Source: Flagellimonas taeanensis
GTDB lineage: Bacteria; Bacteroidota; Bacteroidia; Flavobacteriales; Flavobacteriaceae
NCBI RefSeq assembly: GCF_003584105.1
Contig: NZ_QXFO01000026.1
Span: 62,001 to 126,000 of the forward strand
Direction: 5' to 3'
DNA: 64,000 nucleotides
Shown: positions 16,185 through 25,092 of the stretch, one piece after another
Position numbering within the stretch: position 1 is the stretch's first letter
How the letters are laid out: each line of letters starts with the position of its first letter
The notes under the pieces: generated by a model
Seen by the model: the letters and a program-made list of their open reading frames with translations, nothing else
Told to the model about the DNA's origin: nothing
Databases searched by the model: none
Program-made: the position numbers and the translations under genes

Positions 16185-16874
16185 TTATTTTAAACTGTAT
16201 TTAAAGATCCAACCCAATATTTTCATGCCAGCAAATATAGTACCTTTTACTGTACCAGACACTTTTGAGACGCCAATTCTTTTTTTGTAACGCACTGGTA
16301 CTTCGGTATATGTCATTTTTTTTCTTAAAATTTTTAACTGCATTTCCACAGTCCACCCATAAGTTGTGTCCTGCATCTCCAATTCTTTGAGTTTTTCATA
16401 TTTAATTGCCCTAAATGGCCCTAAATCCGTAAATCTCGACCTAAAAAAAAGCCGCATCAAAAAAGTGGCCAATTGGTTCCCAAAAACCTGTTGCGGGGTC
16501 ATCGAACCGGGTTCACGAAGTGATTTTTTTCGTGCACCGACCACAAAATCCACACCATTTTCCAAGATCGGGGCGACCACCTTATCCAATTCTTCGGGAT
16601 AATCGGAATAATCTCCGTCGATAAATACGATAATGTCGGGTGTTTTGGATTGTTTGGAAATATATTTCAATCCTTTTAGGCAAGCAGAGCCATATCCCTT
16701 GCGGTTTTCGGAGATGACAGTGGCCCCGGCTTTCTGTGCATTTGCCACTGTATCGTCCTGGGAGCCGTTGTCCACCACTACGATTTCGGAAACGTGTTTG
16801 GGCAGTTCGGAAACCACCTTCCCGATGGAATCCCCTTCGTTGATCGCAGGAATAATGACCTTGATGTCCGCCAC
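16185..16874 (-). CDS. family 2 glycosyltransferase, DPM1/polyprenyl-phosphate type
   Basis: 229 residues, a soluble GT-A domain without C-terminal membrane helices. Motifs are 'KVIIPAINEGDSIGKVV', 'IVVVDNGSQDDT' and the metal site 'IVFIDGDYSDYPEEL'. 'FTDLGPFRAIKYEKL' resembles dolichyl/undecaprenyl-phosphate mannosyl- or glucosyltransferases. It probably loads a sugar onto a polyprenyl phosphate, which would supply the GT87-like protein encoded two genes downstream. It is the first gene of the trio; the next gene starts immediately after its stop. Confidence 0.85.
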   Translation of the reverse strand: MADIKVIIPAINEGDSIGKVVSELPKHVSEIVVVDNGSQDDTVANAQKAGATVISENRKGYGSACLKGLKYISKQSKTPDIIVFIDGDYSDYPEELDKVVAPILENGVDFVVGARKKSLREPGSMTPQQVFGNQLATFLMRLFFRSRFTDLGPFRAIKYEKLKELEMQDTTYGWTVEMQLKILRKKMTYTEVPVRYKKRIGVSKVSGTVKGTIFAGMKILGWIFKYSLK

Positions 16875-16974
16875 TGAAGAGCTAGTTTTTGCTTGAAGTA
16901 GCCAAAACTAAACTTTTCCATGGATTTTTAGGGTCCATCCACATAAAATGAAGGTAAAGGAAATGTTGTGTCCG

Positions 16975-18585
16975 TTATTTTTGATTGACCAAGGCCATGA
17001 GGTCCACATCGTTCCCCAAAAGCACTTGGTTGCTGTCAATGCGTCCCTTAAGCGGTCCGTTCTCCAATTTGAGCACACCCCGTGGACAGACGGCAGAGCA
17101 GATACCGCAACCCACACAACTGGCACGGACAATATTCTCGCCCTTTTGGGCATAGGCGCGCACATCGATGCCCATTTCGCAATAGGTGGAACAGTTGCCG
17201 CAGGAAATGCACTGTCCGCCATTGGTGGTAATCCTAAACCGGGAAAACAATCGCTGCTGGAAGCCTAAAATGGCCGCCATGGGGCATCCGAACCTGCACC
17301 AGACTCGGCTCCCAAAAATGGGGTAGAACCCAGTGCCGATGACACCGGAGAAAATACTGCCGATTAAAAAGGAATAGGATTTGCGCAGCGTTTCGGATTT
17401 GAAAAGGAATACCTGCCCTTCCCCACTGAAAAAATGGAACCCGATCAAGGCCAAAATGATGACGAAATACCCGATGGCACCATACTGGGCATCTTTCTGG
17501 AGTTGATCTCTTTTAAAAATCATCACCCAACTAAAAACGAGGGTGAGCAGCACGGCCACCCCGATCAAAAAAGTGCTCTTGGTGAGCCAATATTTGCTGG
17601 TATCATTTCCCAAATAGGAGTAAATCACCGCTGTGGTCATCAAAGTGACAAAAACCACGACACTGTGCACCACCCAACGTTCCACTTTCCAGGCAAAAGT
17701 GGATTTGTCACTGAGTTGCCTGAAGGAATCCCCTGCGGTTTCGGCCAGTGCGCCACAGCCACAGACCCAAGAGCAGTACCATCGTTTCCCGTATTTATAG
17801 GTCAATATCGGGGTGATCACAAAAATGGACAGGATGGCGAAGATCAGCAACGCAAAACCGATATCCCCAGAACTTAGAAACCCTTTGATGCGGTACCCTT
17901 CAAAATTATAATAGTTGAGGGGCCATACATTTTTGAGGTCGTAGTAGGGCAGGCTTCCCCCGTCCAATATCTTATGGCCGTTCAGTCGTGCCATCAATTC
18001 CGGGATGATGAAAGCAAAGGCGGTCTGGAAAAACATCACGCTCAAGGTTCGTAATCGTTGGTAACGGCTATGTCGGTATTTCCAAAGGAACTTTATCCCA
18101 AAGATCAAAATGGCCACCGTGTACAAGGTGCCATACACAAACCATTGGCTTGCAGGATTGCCGCTCAATAACTTGCTCAAAGGATCAAAAAGCCCAATAA
18201 CGCCCCGGTTTTCCCCGCCGCTCACCAATCCGAGGTATTCGGGGTAAAAATAGAGCACGATGTAAAATCCGGTAAGTGCCAGCCCGACGACCCAGGCCCA
18301 AAAGCCCCGACTGGAAATAGACTTGAACCACACACCGTCATTTTTGATGCCAGGCAATTTTTGGGCATAGGCATCCCAGGAAAACCAGAGGGTCCCTACG
18401 CCGATAGCGGAAAGCGAAACGATCAACCACAAGGTTTGGTTCGGGAAACTGACATTGAACACGGCCAATAGCAGGATTCCAAGTCCTGACACACCCAAAA
18501 GGGTCGCCATTTTTTGGCCAGTGCTCAGGCTTTTTGGAGGTTCCCCGGTCAGGGCCATACTTGGGTTATGTGTTTGACTGTTCAT
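16975..18585 (-). CDS. polytopic membrane 4Fe-4S protein (NapH/NosR/CcoG-like)
   Basis: 536 residues with about nine hydrophobic segments and several Cys clusters: 'WYCSWVCGCGALAE' and 'VWCRFGCPMAAILG' at membrane borders, then two classical 4Fe-4S sites near the C-terminus, 'CISCGNCSTYCEMGI' and 'CVGCGICSAVCPRGV'. This is the layout of membrane ferredoxin-type electron carriers such as NapH, NosR and the RdxA/CcoG family. It lies 13 bp downstream of the FAD oxidoreductase gene, so an electron path from a soluble NAD(P)H-dependent flavoprotein into or across the membrane is plausible. The terminal acceptor is not evident from the neighbourhood. Confidence 0.85.
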   Translation of the reverse strand: MNSQTHNPSMALTGEPPKSLSTGQKMATLLGVSGLGILLLAVFNVSFPNQTLWLIVSLSAIGVGTLWFSWDAYAQKLPGIKNDGVWFKSISSRGFWAWVVGLALTGFYIVLYFYPEYLGLVSGGENRGVIGLFDPLSKLLSGNPASQWFVYGTLYTVAILIFGIKFLWKYRHSRYQRLRTLSVMFFQTAFAFIIPELMARLNGHKILDGGSLPYYDLKNVWPLNYYNFEGYRIKGFLSSGDIGFALLIFAILSIFVITPILTYKYGKRWYCSWVCGCGALAETAGDSFRQLSDKSTFAWKVERWVVHSVVVFVTLMTTAVIYSYLGNDTSKYWLTKSTFLIGVAVLLTLVFSWVMIFKRDQLQKDAQYGAIGYFVIILALIGFHFFSGEGQVFLFKSETLRKSYSFLIGSIFSGVIGTGFYPIFGSRVWCRFGCPMAAILGFQQRLFSRFRITTNGGQCISCGNCSTYCEMGIDVRAYAQKGENIVRASCVGCGICSAVCPRGVLKLENGPLKGRIDSNQVLLGNDVDLMALVNQK

Positions 18586-18598
18586 GGGTTGCTTTTTC

Positions 18599-19990
18599 CT
18601 ATTGAAATATTCTAATGAGACTTTTCTTTTTCAGGGTGATGGATTTTCCCAGATTCGCATTGTATTTGGCAATGATGTCGGGCTCGTGGGTCCGATAAAA
18701 TTCCGGGTCGAAGTTGGCATCCGCCAAATGGGCCATCACAAAATCGATATCCCTTTTCTCGTTCAACCAATGGTCGATGACCTGATGCCGCATCCGGATA
18801 CCAAAGGTATTGATGCCCAAAAAGGTTTCAGAATCCTTGTCAAAAGCCACGGTGATGCAGATTTTTTCTTGGGGATGTCGCCAGTGAAAATGGATTTCCG
18901 AGTCGCTTTTTTTCCGTTCGGGGAACACCCAACCATAGGTTTGGTACTCAATATCCAGAAATTTGGCCGAGTTGAACCAATGGCCCGGGCGGTATTCCGT
19001 TCGGTTGCCGCAAAGGGTCTGCGCCAGTGCCTCGCCCATCATCCTGCCCGTGTACCAAACGGCTTCGACGGGTTTCCGGTTGCCAATGGCTTCATGCTGT
19101 TCCGCACAATCGCCAATGGCGTACACATCGGCTATATTGGTCTCCAAAAAACGGTTCACCTTCACGCCTCGACCCAGCTCGATGCCAGAACCTTTCAAAA
19201 AATCGATGTTCGGCGTCACTCCGGCCGTTAATCCCACCACATTACAAGGGATTTCCTCCCCGGTTTCAGCAATGATCACCGATTTGACCTTTCCGTTCCC
19301 ATCGGAAACAATTTCCTTCAAGGAGGCATTCAACCGAAGGTCGATATGGTGCTCCCGAATGTGTTCATTGATCATTTGGGAATCGCCCTTGGGCAACACA
19401 CCGTTCCAAAAGCTACTTTCCCGCACCAAAAAAGTGACGGGAATGTCACGTGTCCGAAGCATTTCGGCCAACTCGATACCGATCAATCCCCCACCCACGA
19501 TCACCGCCCTTTTGCAACGGTCATTGTTCGGCGCATTTTGCTCCAAAAGGTCAAGGTCCTGTTTGGAATACAAGCCTTGGACACCCTCCAAATCCTGGCC
19601 CGGCCATCCAAACTTGTTGGGCTTGGATCCCGTGGCAATGACCAGCTTGTCGTAAGAGATCCATTCCCCGTCCACTGGCGGAACATGGATGTTTTTGTTG
19701 TAAAATTTAGTGGGGCGACCCTTCACATGGATCTTCTTGTTTTGGGTATCAATGGTTTCGGCGTATGCACGGACAAGGTTGATCTTGTTTTTTCTCCAAA
19801 ATGCGTTTTCGTAGGGTTGGGTATGTTCAAACTTCATGTGGCCCATATAGACGTACATCAGTGCGGTTCGGGAGAAAAAATAATCCGTCTCGGCGGAAAC
19901 GATGGTGATTTTTTTGTTGGAAAGCTTTCGGATATGCCGGGCCGCGGTCACTCCCGCTATTCCATTTCCAATGATGACAATGTGCTCCAT
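18599..19990 (-). CDS. NAD(P)/FAD-dependent oxidoreductase
   Basis: 463-residue pyridine-nucleotide-disulphide-type flavoprotein. The FAD loop 'IVIIGNGIAGVTAARHI' is at the N-terminus, the NAD(P) loop 'AVIVGGGLIGIELAEML' is mid-protein, and 'VYAIGDCAEQH' is the second FAD motif. There is no CxxxxC redox disulphide, which excludes classical disulphide reductases. It resembles rubredoxin/nitrite-reductase-type NADH oxidoreductases with an extra C-terminal domain. It is the upstream partner of the membrane 4Fe-4S protein, 13 bp away, and probably feeds it electrons (inference). Confidence 0.88.
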   Translation of the reverse strand: MEHIVIIGNGIAGVTAARHIRKLSNKKITIVSAETDYFFSRTALMYVYMGHMKFEHTQPYENAFWRKNKINLVRAYAETIDTQNKKIHVKGRPTKFYNKNIHVPPVDGEWISYDKLVIATGSKPNKFGWPGQDLEGVQGLYSKQDLDLLEQNAPNNDRCKRAVIVGGGLIGIELAEMLRTRDIPVTFLVRESSFWNGVLPKGDSQMINEHIREHHIDLRLNASLKEIVSDGNGKVKSVIIAETGEEIPCNVVGLTAGVTPNIDFLKGSGIELGRGVKVNRFLETNIADVYAIGDCAEQHEAIGNRKPVEAVWYTGRMMGEALAQTLCGNRTEYRPGHWFNSAKFLDIEYQTYGWVFPERKKSDSEIHFHWRHPQEKICITVAFDKDSETFLGINTFGIRMRHQVIDHWLNEKRDIDFVMAHLADANFDPEFYRTHEPDIIAKYNANLGKSITLKKKSLIRIFQ

Positions 19991-20237
19991 GAAAGAGGGA
20001 TTATGGGTCTTGTGTCGTACCTAAAGATAGGAACTTAACCCTGTCCCCCAATTTAGAAAGGATTTAATTTATGCCGAATGCTGCCAAGGTTGGAAAATGC
20101 TGGTTCGAGAGATTTTTTGGTGCCAAGTCCAAAATTAGCCTAATTGACAAATCTTATATGAAATGTTTGTGGGTCAACTCAAATAGAATAAAAATTTCCC
20201 CTAAAAGCACTATTTTAGAGGTACTTGATTGCCCAAC

Positions 20238-21251
20238 ATGAAAAAACTGGTTTTGATATGCGGTCTGGCCCTGCTCTCCTGCACGGTGCATAAACCCGAA
20301 AAGATCAACGGAGTGAGCTTTGTGGCGTCCCGGGAGGAGGTCGCCCAGTCCCATGTGGACCCCGTGCTGGACATCCATGCCAATTTTGCGGCCATCATGC
20401 CCTTCGGCTTTATGCAAGACCCACACGCGCCCAACCTTGTTTTTGATTCGGACAGGCAATGGTTCGGGGAAACCCGAAAAGGGGCTAAGCAGTACATCGA
20501 AATGCTCCACAAAAATGGGGTAAAGGTGATGCTGAAACCCCAGATCTGGATCAGTAGGGGCGAGTTTACAGGGAACATGGCCATGCAGTCCGAAGCGGAT
20601 TGGAAAGCATTGGAGGACTCCTACGCCCGGTTCATTTTGCACTACGCAGGATTGGCGGAGGAGACGCATGCCGATATCTATTGTGTCGGGACCGAGTTGG
20701 CCACTTTTGTGAAAAACCGACCCGCATTCTGGGCCGAACTCGTGGGCAAGGTCAGGGAGGTGTACAAGGGAAAACTCACCTATGCGGCCAATTGGGACGA
20801 GTATGCCAACACTCCTTTTTGGGGCGAGTTGGACTATATCGGGGTGAACGCCTATTTTCCCCTCTGCGAAAGACAAAACCCCACCACGGAAACCCTACGA
20901 ACGGGATGGCAGCCGTGGAAAACGAAGATGATGGAACTTGCCGAACAATTGGACAGGCCTATACTGTTCACCGAGTTTGGGTACAGGAGCATGGACTACA
21001 CGGGCAAAAAGCCCTGGCTGGTGGACAGGAACGAGGAAAGGGTGAACCTACAGGCCCAGGCCGACGCCACGCAGGTGCTTTTTGATGAATTTTGGGACCA
21101 GGAATGGTTTGCCGGAGGCTTTGTCTGGAAGTGGTTCATCCACCACGACAGGGCCGGAGGACTCGCCGACAACAGGTTTACCCCGCAGAACAAGCCTGCT
21201 GAATCGGTGATCAGGCAGCGTTACGCGCCGATTAAAAAGTCAAGTCTTTAA
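20238..21251 (+). CDS. GH113-like glycoside hydrolase lipoprotein
   Basis: 337 residues from the ATG at 20238; the frame is open upstream only from a TTG. The N-terminus MKKLVLICGLALLSC is a lipoprotein signal with the lipidated Cys at 15. The rest is a TIM-barrel glycosidase with 'IYCVGTELATF' (acid/base candidate E153) and 'PILFTEFGYRS' (nucleophile candidate E246), the pattern of GH113 beta-mannanase-like enzymes. 'ANWDEYANTPFWGELDYIGV' is a typical barrel strand. The product is probably surface or periplasmic. No SusCD pair lies beside it, so the substrate cannot be taken from context. Confidence 0.8.
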   Translation: MKKLVLICGLALLSCTVHKPEKINGVSFVASREEVAQSHVDPVLDIHANFAAIMPFGFMQDPHAPNLVFDSDRQWFGETRKGAKQYIEMLHKNGVKVMLKPQIWISRGEFTGNMAMQSEADWKALEDSYARFILHYAGLAEETHADIYCVGTELATFVKNRPAFWAELVGKVREVYKGKLTYAANWDEYANTPFWGELDYIGVNAYFPLCERQNPTTETLRTGWQPWKTKMMELAEQLDRPILFTEFGYRSMDYTGKKPWLVDRNEERVNLQAQADATQVLFDEFWDQEWFAGGFVWKWFIHHDRAGGLADNRFTPQNKPAESVIRQRYAPIKKSSL

Positions 21252-21349
21252 GGCTGAGCGAAAAATGTGGGATTTTTCCCGTCATTGAAGGCCGTTGTTG
21301 ACAATTTTTTCCCATCTTTGCAGTGCACCCTCCCAACTAAAATACGATA

Positions 21350-22282
21350 ATGAAATCAGTATCATTCCTTTTGTTATGGGTATGTTCCTGTGCCATGCTG
21401 TTTGCCCAAGAGGCATCCTATTATATGGTGAAGGCGGAACAGGGTGACGGGATTTTTTCCCTTTTGCGGAAACAGGGACTGGACCCGGCCAAGCACTATG
21501 AAGCGTTTGTCAAGCTCAATTCCGAAAACATCAAGGACGGCAGCTTTCTGAAAGTGGGAACAGCTTACAAAATTCCACAGGCAGCGGATGCCCTCAAGAA
21601 AACAGGCGTGGTGGTCCGCACCGGCGAAGGTACCGAAGAGCCCATCTTTGATGGGGAACTGGCCCAAATGTCCCTCAAGAGCGATAAGCTGAAAGATGCG
21701 GTATACTACATCATCACCGAAGACCCGCAGAATACGGAAAACGATTATGTGAAGGATGTGGCGGAAAGCCTCGCCGCCGATTTGATGGTCCATGGGGCCA
21801 AAGTGTATATCATGGGTGATGGTGTTTCCGAACCTGTGAACGGGGAAGTTGTGACGGCAAACCAAAAAATGGGGAGCTACATTGAGGTCATCAACAAGCG
21901 CTACATACAGAATACAGGAAAATACCAACGGGTTTTGGTGATACGCGCCGATGGCGTGTCCGGCAAGGAGGATATGGACGTTGCCGTTTACCATTACAAC
22001 AAGAGCGAAGAGGGCCAGCGATTGGCGGAGAATATCCAAAACATGTTCAAGCGGCACAGTGTTTCCAATAGGTCTTACAAGGACATCAATATGATCTTTG
22101 AGGACAAGAACAGTCTATACCTGGCCCGGAACATTCTTCCGGCCATAAGCTTGCTCACCTTGGAGAACGCTTCCAAGACATCAAACCAAAAAATAGCAGT
22201 GCGTCCGGACAAGAAGCAGTTTGCCAGCTTGATCAGTGACGGTATTATGAACGATTATGTTGATTTGCAGATTGAGAATTAA
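21350..22282 (+). CDS. LysM/amidase_3-like protein with lost catalytic residues
   Basis: 310 residues. A signal peptide (MKSVSFLLLWVCSCAMLFAQ) precedes a LysM-like domain (about 24-77, 'YYMVKAEQGDGIFSLLRKQG') and an amidase_3-like domain aligned with the next gene. The zinc and catalytic positions are replaced. The first His (H122 in the paralog) is in a TEDP stretch and corresponds to D125. The second zinc His (H225) is R199. The catalytic Glu (E296) is T270. The fold pattern 'YYII..', 'VLVIRADG', 'VAVYHYNKSEEG' is kept, so it probably still binds peptidoglycan or a partner without hydrolysing it. Its stop directly abuts the ATG of the paralog. Confidence 0.8.
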   Translation: MKSVSFLLLWVCSCAMLFAQEASYYMVKAEQGDGIFSLLRKQGLDPAKHYEAFVKLNSENIKDGSFLKVGTAYKIPQAADALKKTGVVVRTGEGTEEPIFDGELAQMSLKSDKLKDAVYYIITEDPQNTENDYVKDVAESLAADLMVHGAKVYIMGDGVSEPVNGEVVTANQKMGSYIEVINKRYIQNTGKYQRVLVIRADGVSGKEDMDVAVYHYNKSEEGQRLAENIQNMFKRHSVSNRSYKDINMIFEDKNSLYLARNILPAISLLTLENASKTSNQKIAVRPDKKQFASLISDGIMNDYVDLQIEN

Positions 22283-23302
22283 ATGAAGTTTATACGAATA
22301 TCCGTTTTACTTGTTTTTGTTCATTTTCAAGGAGTTGGATTGGCCCAAGAGGGCAATCTGAAGGCGGTGGCCAAGGAAGGGGAAGGAATTTATTCGCTTC
22401 TTCGGAGGCATGGCATCAGCCCGACAAAGTTCTACAACAAGTTTGTGGCGTTGAACGCCGAACATTTGGGGGAGGATGAATCCTTGCTGATGGGACGTTC
22501 CTATTTTTTGCCGGACACGCTGGATGCCAAAAAGGTAGAAGAAACGGACAAGAGGGTAGCCTATCCCATTTTTGGTGAGCAATTCGCCAAGGTGGATATA
22601 GCGAGCAAGCGTTTGGACGATACGGTATATTATCTGGTCTCCGGGCATGGGGGACCCGATCCCGGAGCCGTGGAAAAATACAATGACAAGCTCATCGCGG
22701 AAGATGAATATGCCTATGATGTCACACTCAGGCTAGCCCGGGAATTGATTTCGCATGGGGCGGAAGTGCATATCATTGTGCAGGATGAAAATGACGGCAT
22801 CAGGGACCAGAGGGTCCTTGAACTGGATACGGACGAGACCGTGCTCTCCAAACCTCTTCCCTTGGGACAGTTGGCTCGTCTGAAACAGCGCTCCGAAGCC
22901 GTGAACGAACTGTACAGAAAAAATGTCGGGAAGCACCAGCGTTTATTGGTGATCCATGTGGACAGTCGGGGTGAAGGCACCAACATCGACGTGTTTTTCT
23001 ACCATCACGAAAAGAGTAAGAACGGCAAGAAATTGGCCGAGAGCATCCACCAGACTTTTTTGAGGAAATACAAAAAATTCCAGCCCAATCGATTGTACAA
23101 CGGTACGTTTATGGAGCGCAGCAACCTGTACGTTGTGAAAAATACGCTTCCGGCCATGGCCTACATTGAAATAGGGAACATCAGGAGCAAAAAGGACCAA
23201 CGCCGAATCTTGGATCCGGACAATAGGCAGGCTTTGGCCAAGTGGATATCCGAAGGGATCATCTTGGATTATGAGTCCTCCAAAACTTTTATCGCAAAAT
23301 AA
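22283..23302 (+). CDS. LysM and N-acetylmuramoyl-L-alanine amidase (amidase_3) protein
   Basis: 339 residues. A signal peptide (cleaved near AQEGN) and a LysM-like region ('GEGIYSLLRRHGISPTKFYN') precede an amidase_3 catalytic domain. Zinc and catalytic residues are present: H122 in 'VSGHGGPDPGAV', the acidic cluster E140/E142 in 'AEDEYAYDV', H225 in 'LLVIHVDSRGEG' and E296 in 'AMAYIEIGNIRS'. It should cleave the amide between N-acetylmuramic acid and L-alanine in peptidoglycan. It is the active member of a tandem pair with the upstream gene, with no bases between them. Zinc amidases often need an activator, and the inactive neighbour is a candidate (inference). Confidence 0.85.
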   Translation: MKFIRISVLLVFVHFQGVGLAQEGNLKAVAKEGEGIYSLLRRHGISPTKFYNKFVALNAEHLGEDESLLMGRSYFLPDTLDAKKVEETDKRVAYPIFGEQFAKVDIASKRLDDTVYYLVSGHGGPDPGAVEKYNDKLIAEDEYAYDVTLRLARELISHGAEVHIIVQDENDGIRDQRVLELDTDETVLSKPLPLGQLARLKQRSEAVNELYRKNVGKHQRLLVIHVDSRGEGTNIDVFFYHHEKSKNGKKLAESIHQTFLRKYKKFQPNRLYNGTFMERSNLYVVKNTLPAMAYIEIGNIRSKKDQRRILDPDNRQALAKWISEGIILDYESSKTFIAK

Positions 23303-23314
23303 ACCAAGCTGATT

Positions 23315-24280
23315 TTAACAGCAGCCCCCGCCGTTGTAATGCCATGTGCTTTCGCTCACATGGATTTCTTTTGATGCTTTCGCAAGCGCCGAAGCTGTTT
23401 TGTCACAAACCGCCAACGGCTGGTTTTGGAGCAGCACATGCCCTTTGTTGTCATCAAAATAGGGTTCGTTGCCGTAATAAATGGCCGTTTTCCCCGTAAA
23501 CATGCAAGGGCCGTCCTCTGGCATCGGGTCTTTGATGGCGGCAATCTCGATGGATTCGATATGGATGAGCTCGTCCGTTGGGTAGTGGTTGGGGGACAAC
23601 ACCCTGTATGACCTTCGCCCCCTGATTTCTATGGTGCCAAATCCGGCATCGGTCAACACTTTCACATAGTCTTTCAGCGGAATGCTACCGCTGAGGCACT
23701 GCGCCCTCAAGCGATCATCGTTGCGCAGCTCATCGTTCATGGGCTGTTCACAGATGGGGTCGCTCATGACCAATCGGCCGTGGGGTTTCAGTACGCGGTA
23801 CATTTCGGCGACGGCCTTTTGGAGGTCTTCCATCTTGAAAATGTTGAAAAGGCAGTTCTGCGCGGCCACGTCCATGCTCTCATCGGGGATGGGCAGGTTC
23901 AGGGCATCTCCCTTGACCAAGTTCACGTATTCGCTTTTGAACCAATCGTTCTCCTGCTCCGCAATTTTGAAGTTCTTTCGGGACGCTTCCAACATTTCGT
24001 CGACGGAATCCACCCCGGTAACTCCTCCCATTTGTCTAGAAAAATAGGAGAACTGGAGCAGTTCCATACCTCCGCCTACACCCACGTAGAGGATCTTGGG
24101 GTCGTTCACCAAATCCTGTGCGGAAACGGTGCTCCCGCACCCATAGTTCATTTCCTGCATGATCTTGGGAATGGACAGTCCAGGAAACTGCCAAATGGGC
24201 GTGGTGGTGCAGCAAAGTCCCACGTTCGGGGAAATGGCCGCTTCTTTGTAAAGGTCTTGTGTGGCGTCTAGGTAGCTCAT
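23315..24280 (-). CDS. arsM: arsenite methyltransferase of the arsenosugar type
   Basis: 321 residues from the ATG at 24280, which overlaps the PNP stop as ATGA; the open frame continues upstream but without family-like sequence. It is a class I SAM-dependent methyltransferase with SAM loop 'ILYVGVGGGMELLQF'. 'IMQEMNYGCGSTVSAQDL' and the C-terminal GGGCC are typical of the ArsM branch linked to arsenosugar synthesis, which methylates As(III) through conserved cysteines. It is followed at 12 bp by the convergent amidase gene. Identity of the branch is supported by the two coupled upstream genes. Confidence 0.85.
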   Translation of the reverse strand: MSYLDATQDLYKEAAISPNVGLCCTTTPIWQFPGLSIPKIMQEMNYGCGSTVSAQDLVNDPKILYVGVGGGMELLQFSYFSRQMGGVTGVDSVDEMLEASRKNFKIAEQENDWFKSEYVNLVKGDALNLPIPDESMDVAAQNCLFNIFKMEDLQKAVAEMYRVLKPHGRLVMSDPICEQPMNDELRNDDRLRAQCLSGSIPLKDYVKVLTDAGFGTIEIRGRRSYRVLSPNHYPTDELIHIESIEIAAIKDPMPEDGPCMFTGKTAIYYGNEPYFDDNKGHVLLQNQPLAVCDKTASALAKASKEIHVSESTWHYNGGGCC

Positions 24281-25092
24281 AGTTGCTTTATCAGTTCGGT
24301 GAACAATGTTATCATTTTGGGCTCTGTTTTTCCGGCAATGGCGATGATTTCCTCTACATTGACAGGTTGGAGGTTGTCCGGGTCGCATTCGTCGGTCAAA
24401 ACGGATACCGCTACGATGGGTAGTCGTAAATGATTGGCAACAATTACTTCGGGAACGGTACTCATTCCCACAGCGTCCGCGCCGACCATTTTCAGCATGC
24501 GGTATTCGGCCTTTGTCTCCAGTTGGGGACCCACCACGGAGGCGTATACCCCTTTTTTGATGGAAATACCCTTTTTTTGGGCAATGACCTCTATTTTTTT
24601 ACGCATGTCCAGGTCATAGGGTTCGCTCATGTCCACAAATCGGTCCCCGAATGCGGATACATTTTTAAAGGCCAGGGGAGACCCTCCTTGAAGGTTGATA
24701 TGGTCCTCGATGAGCATGATGTCCCCTTTTTTGAAGTCAAGGTTGATGGCCCCGGCTGCGTTGGAGACGAACAGTTTCTGGACCCCCAATTGGTGCATTA
24801 CCCGAATGGGATAGGTGATGTCCACAAAGTCATAGCCTTCATACAGATGGAAGCGTCCCTGCATCACCACCACTTTTTTTCCGGCCAGGGTACCGAAAAT
24901 CAATTTTCCGGAATGGAACTCCACTGTTGCCAAGGGAAAATGGGGGATGTGGTTGTAATGGGCCTCAATACGGTTTTCGATGCCATCGACCAGTTGTCCC
25001 AATCCGGTTCCGAGCACGATGCCAATTTCTGGGGAATCAAATCCCTTCCTCTTCAAATAATCAACAGATTCGTTCAGATGTTCCTTTGTCAT
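24277..25092 (-). CDS. purine-nucleoside phosphorylase (PNP/MTAP family)
   Basis: 271 residues. Trimeric-type PNP motifs are 'IGIVLGTGLGQLVDGI' (phosphate loop), 'GRFHLYEGYDFVDITYPI' and 'FVSNAAGAINLDFKKGD'. 'VGMSTVPEVIVANH' is the purine/ribose-binding region. It cleaves purine nucleosides to base and ribose-1-phosphate. Here it overlaps the TIGR04282 gene upstream and arsM downstream, each by 4 bp. In arsenosugar clusters a PNP is thought to remove adenine from the 5'-deoxyadenosyl-arsenical intermediate. A general salvage role is also possible. Confidence 0.9.
   Translation of the reverse strand: MTKEHLNESVDYLKRKGFDSPEIGIVLGTGLGQLVDGIENRIEAHYNHIPHFPLATVEFHSGKLIFGTLAGKKVVVMQGRFHLYEGYDFVDITYPIRVMHQLGVQKLFVSNAAGAINLDFKKGDIMLIEDHINLQGGSPLAFKNVSAFGDRFVDMSEPYDLDMRKKIEVIAQKKGISIKKGVYASVVGPQLETKAEYRMLKMVGADAVGMSTVPEVIVANHLRLPIVAVSVLTDECDPDNLQPVNVEEIIAIAGKTEPKMITLFTELIKQL

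Noticed and set aside
16975..18585. Nitrous-oxide reductase regulator NosR
   Set aside because: The FeS layout is similar, but there is no N-terminal FMN-binding periplasmic domain and no nosZ or other nos gene nearby.
24281..24388. Upstream extension of the arsM frame by 36 residues
   Set aside because: It lies inside the PNP gene and encodes Arg/Cys/His-rich sequence unlike the family; the ATG at 24280 in an ATGA overlap is the proper start.
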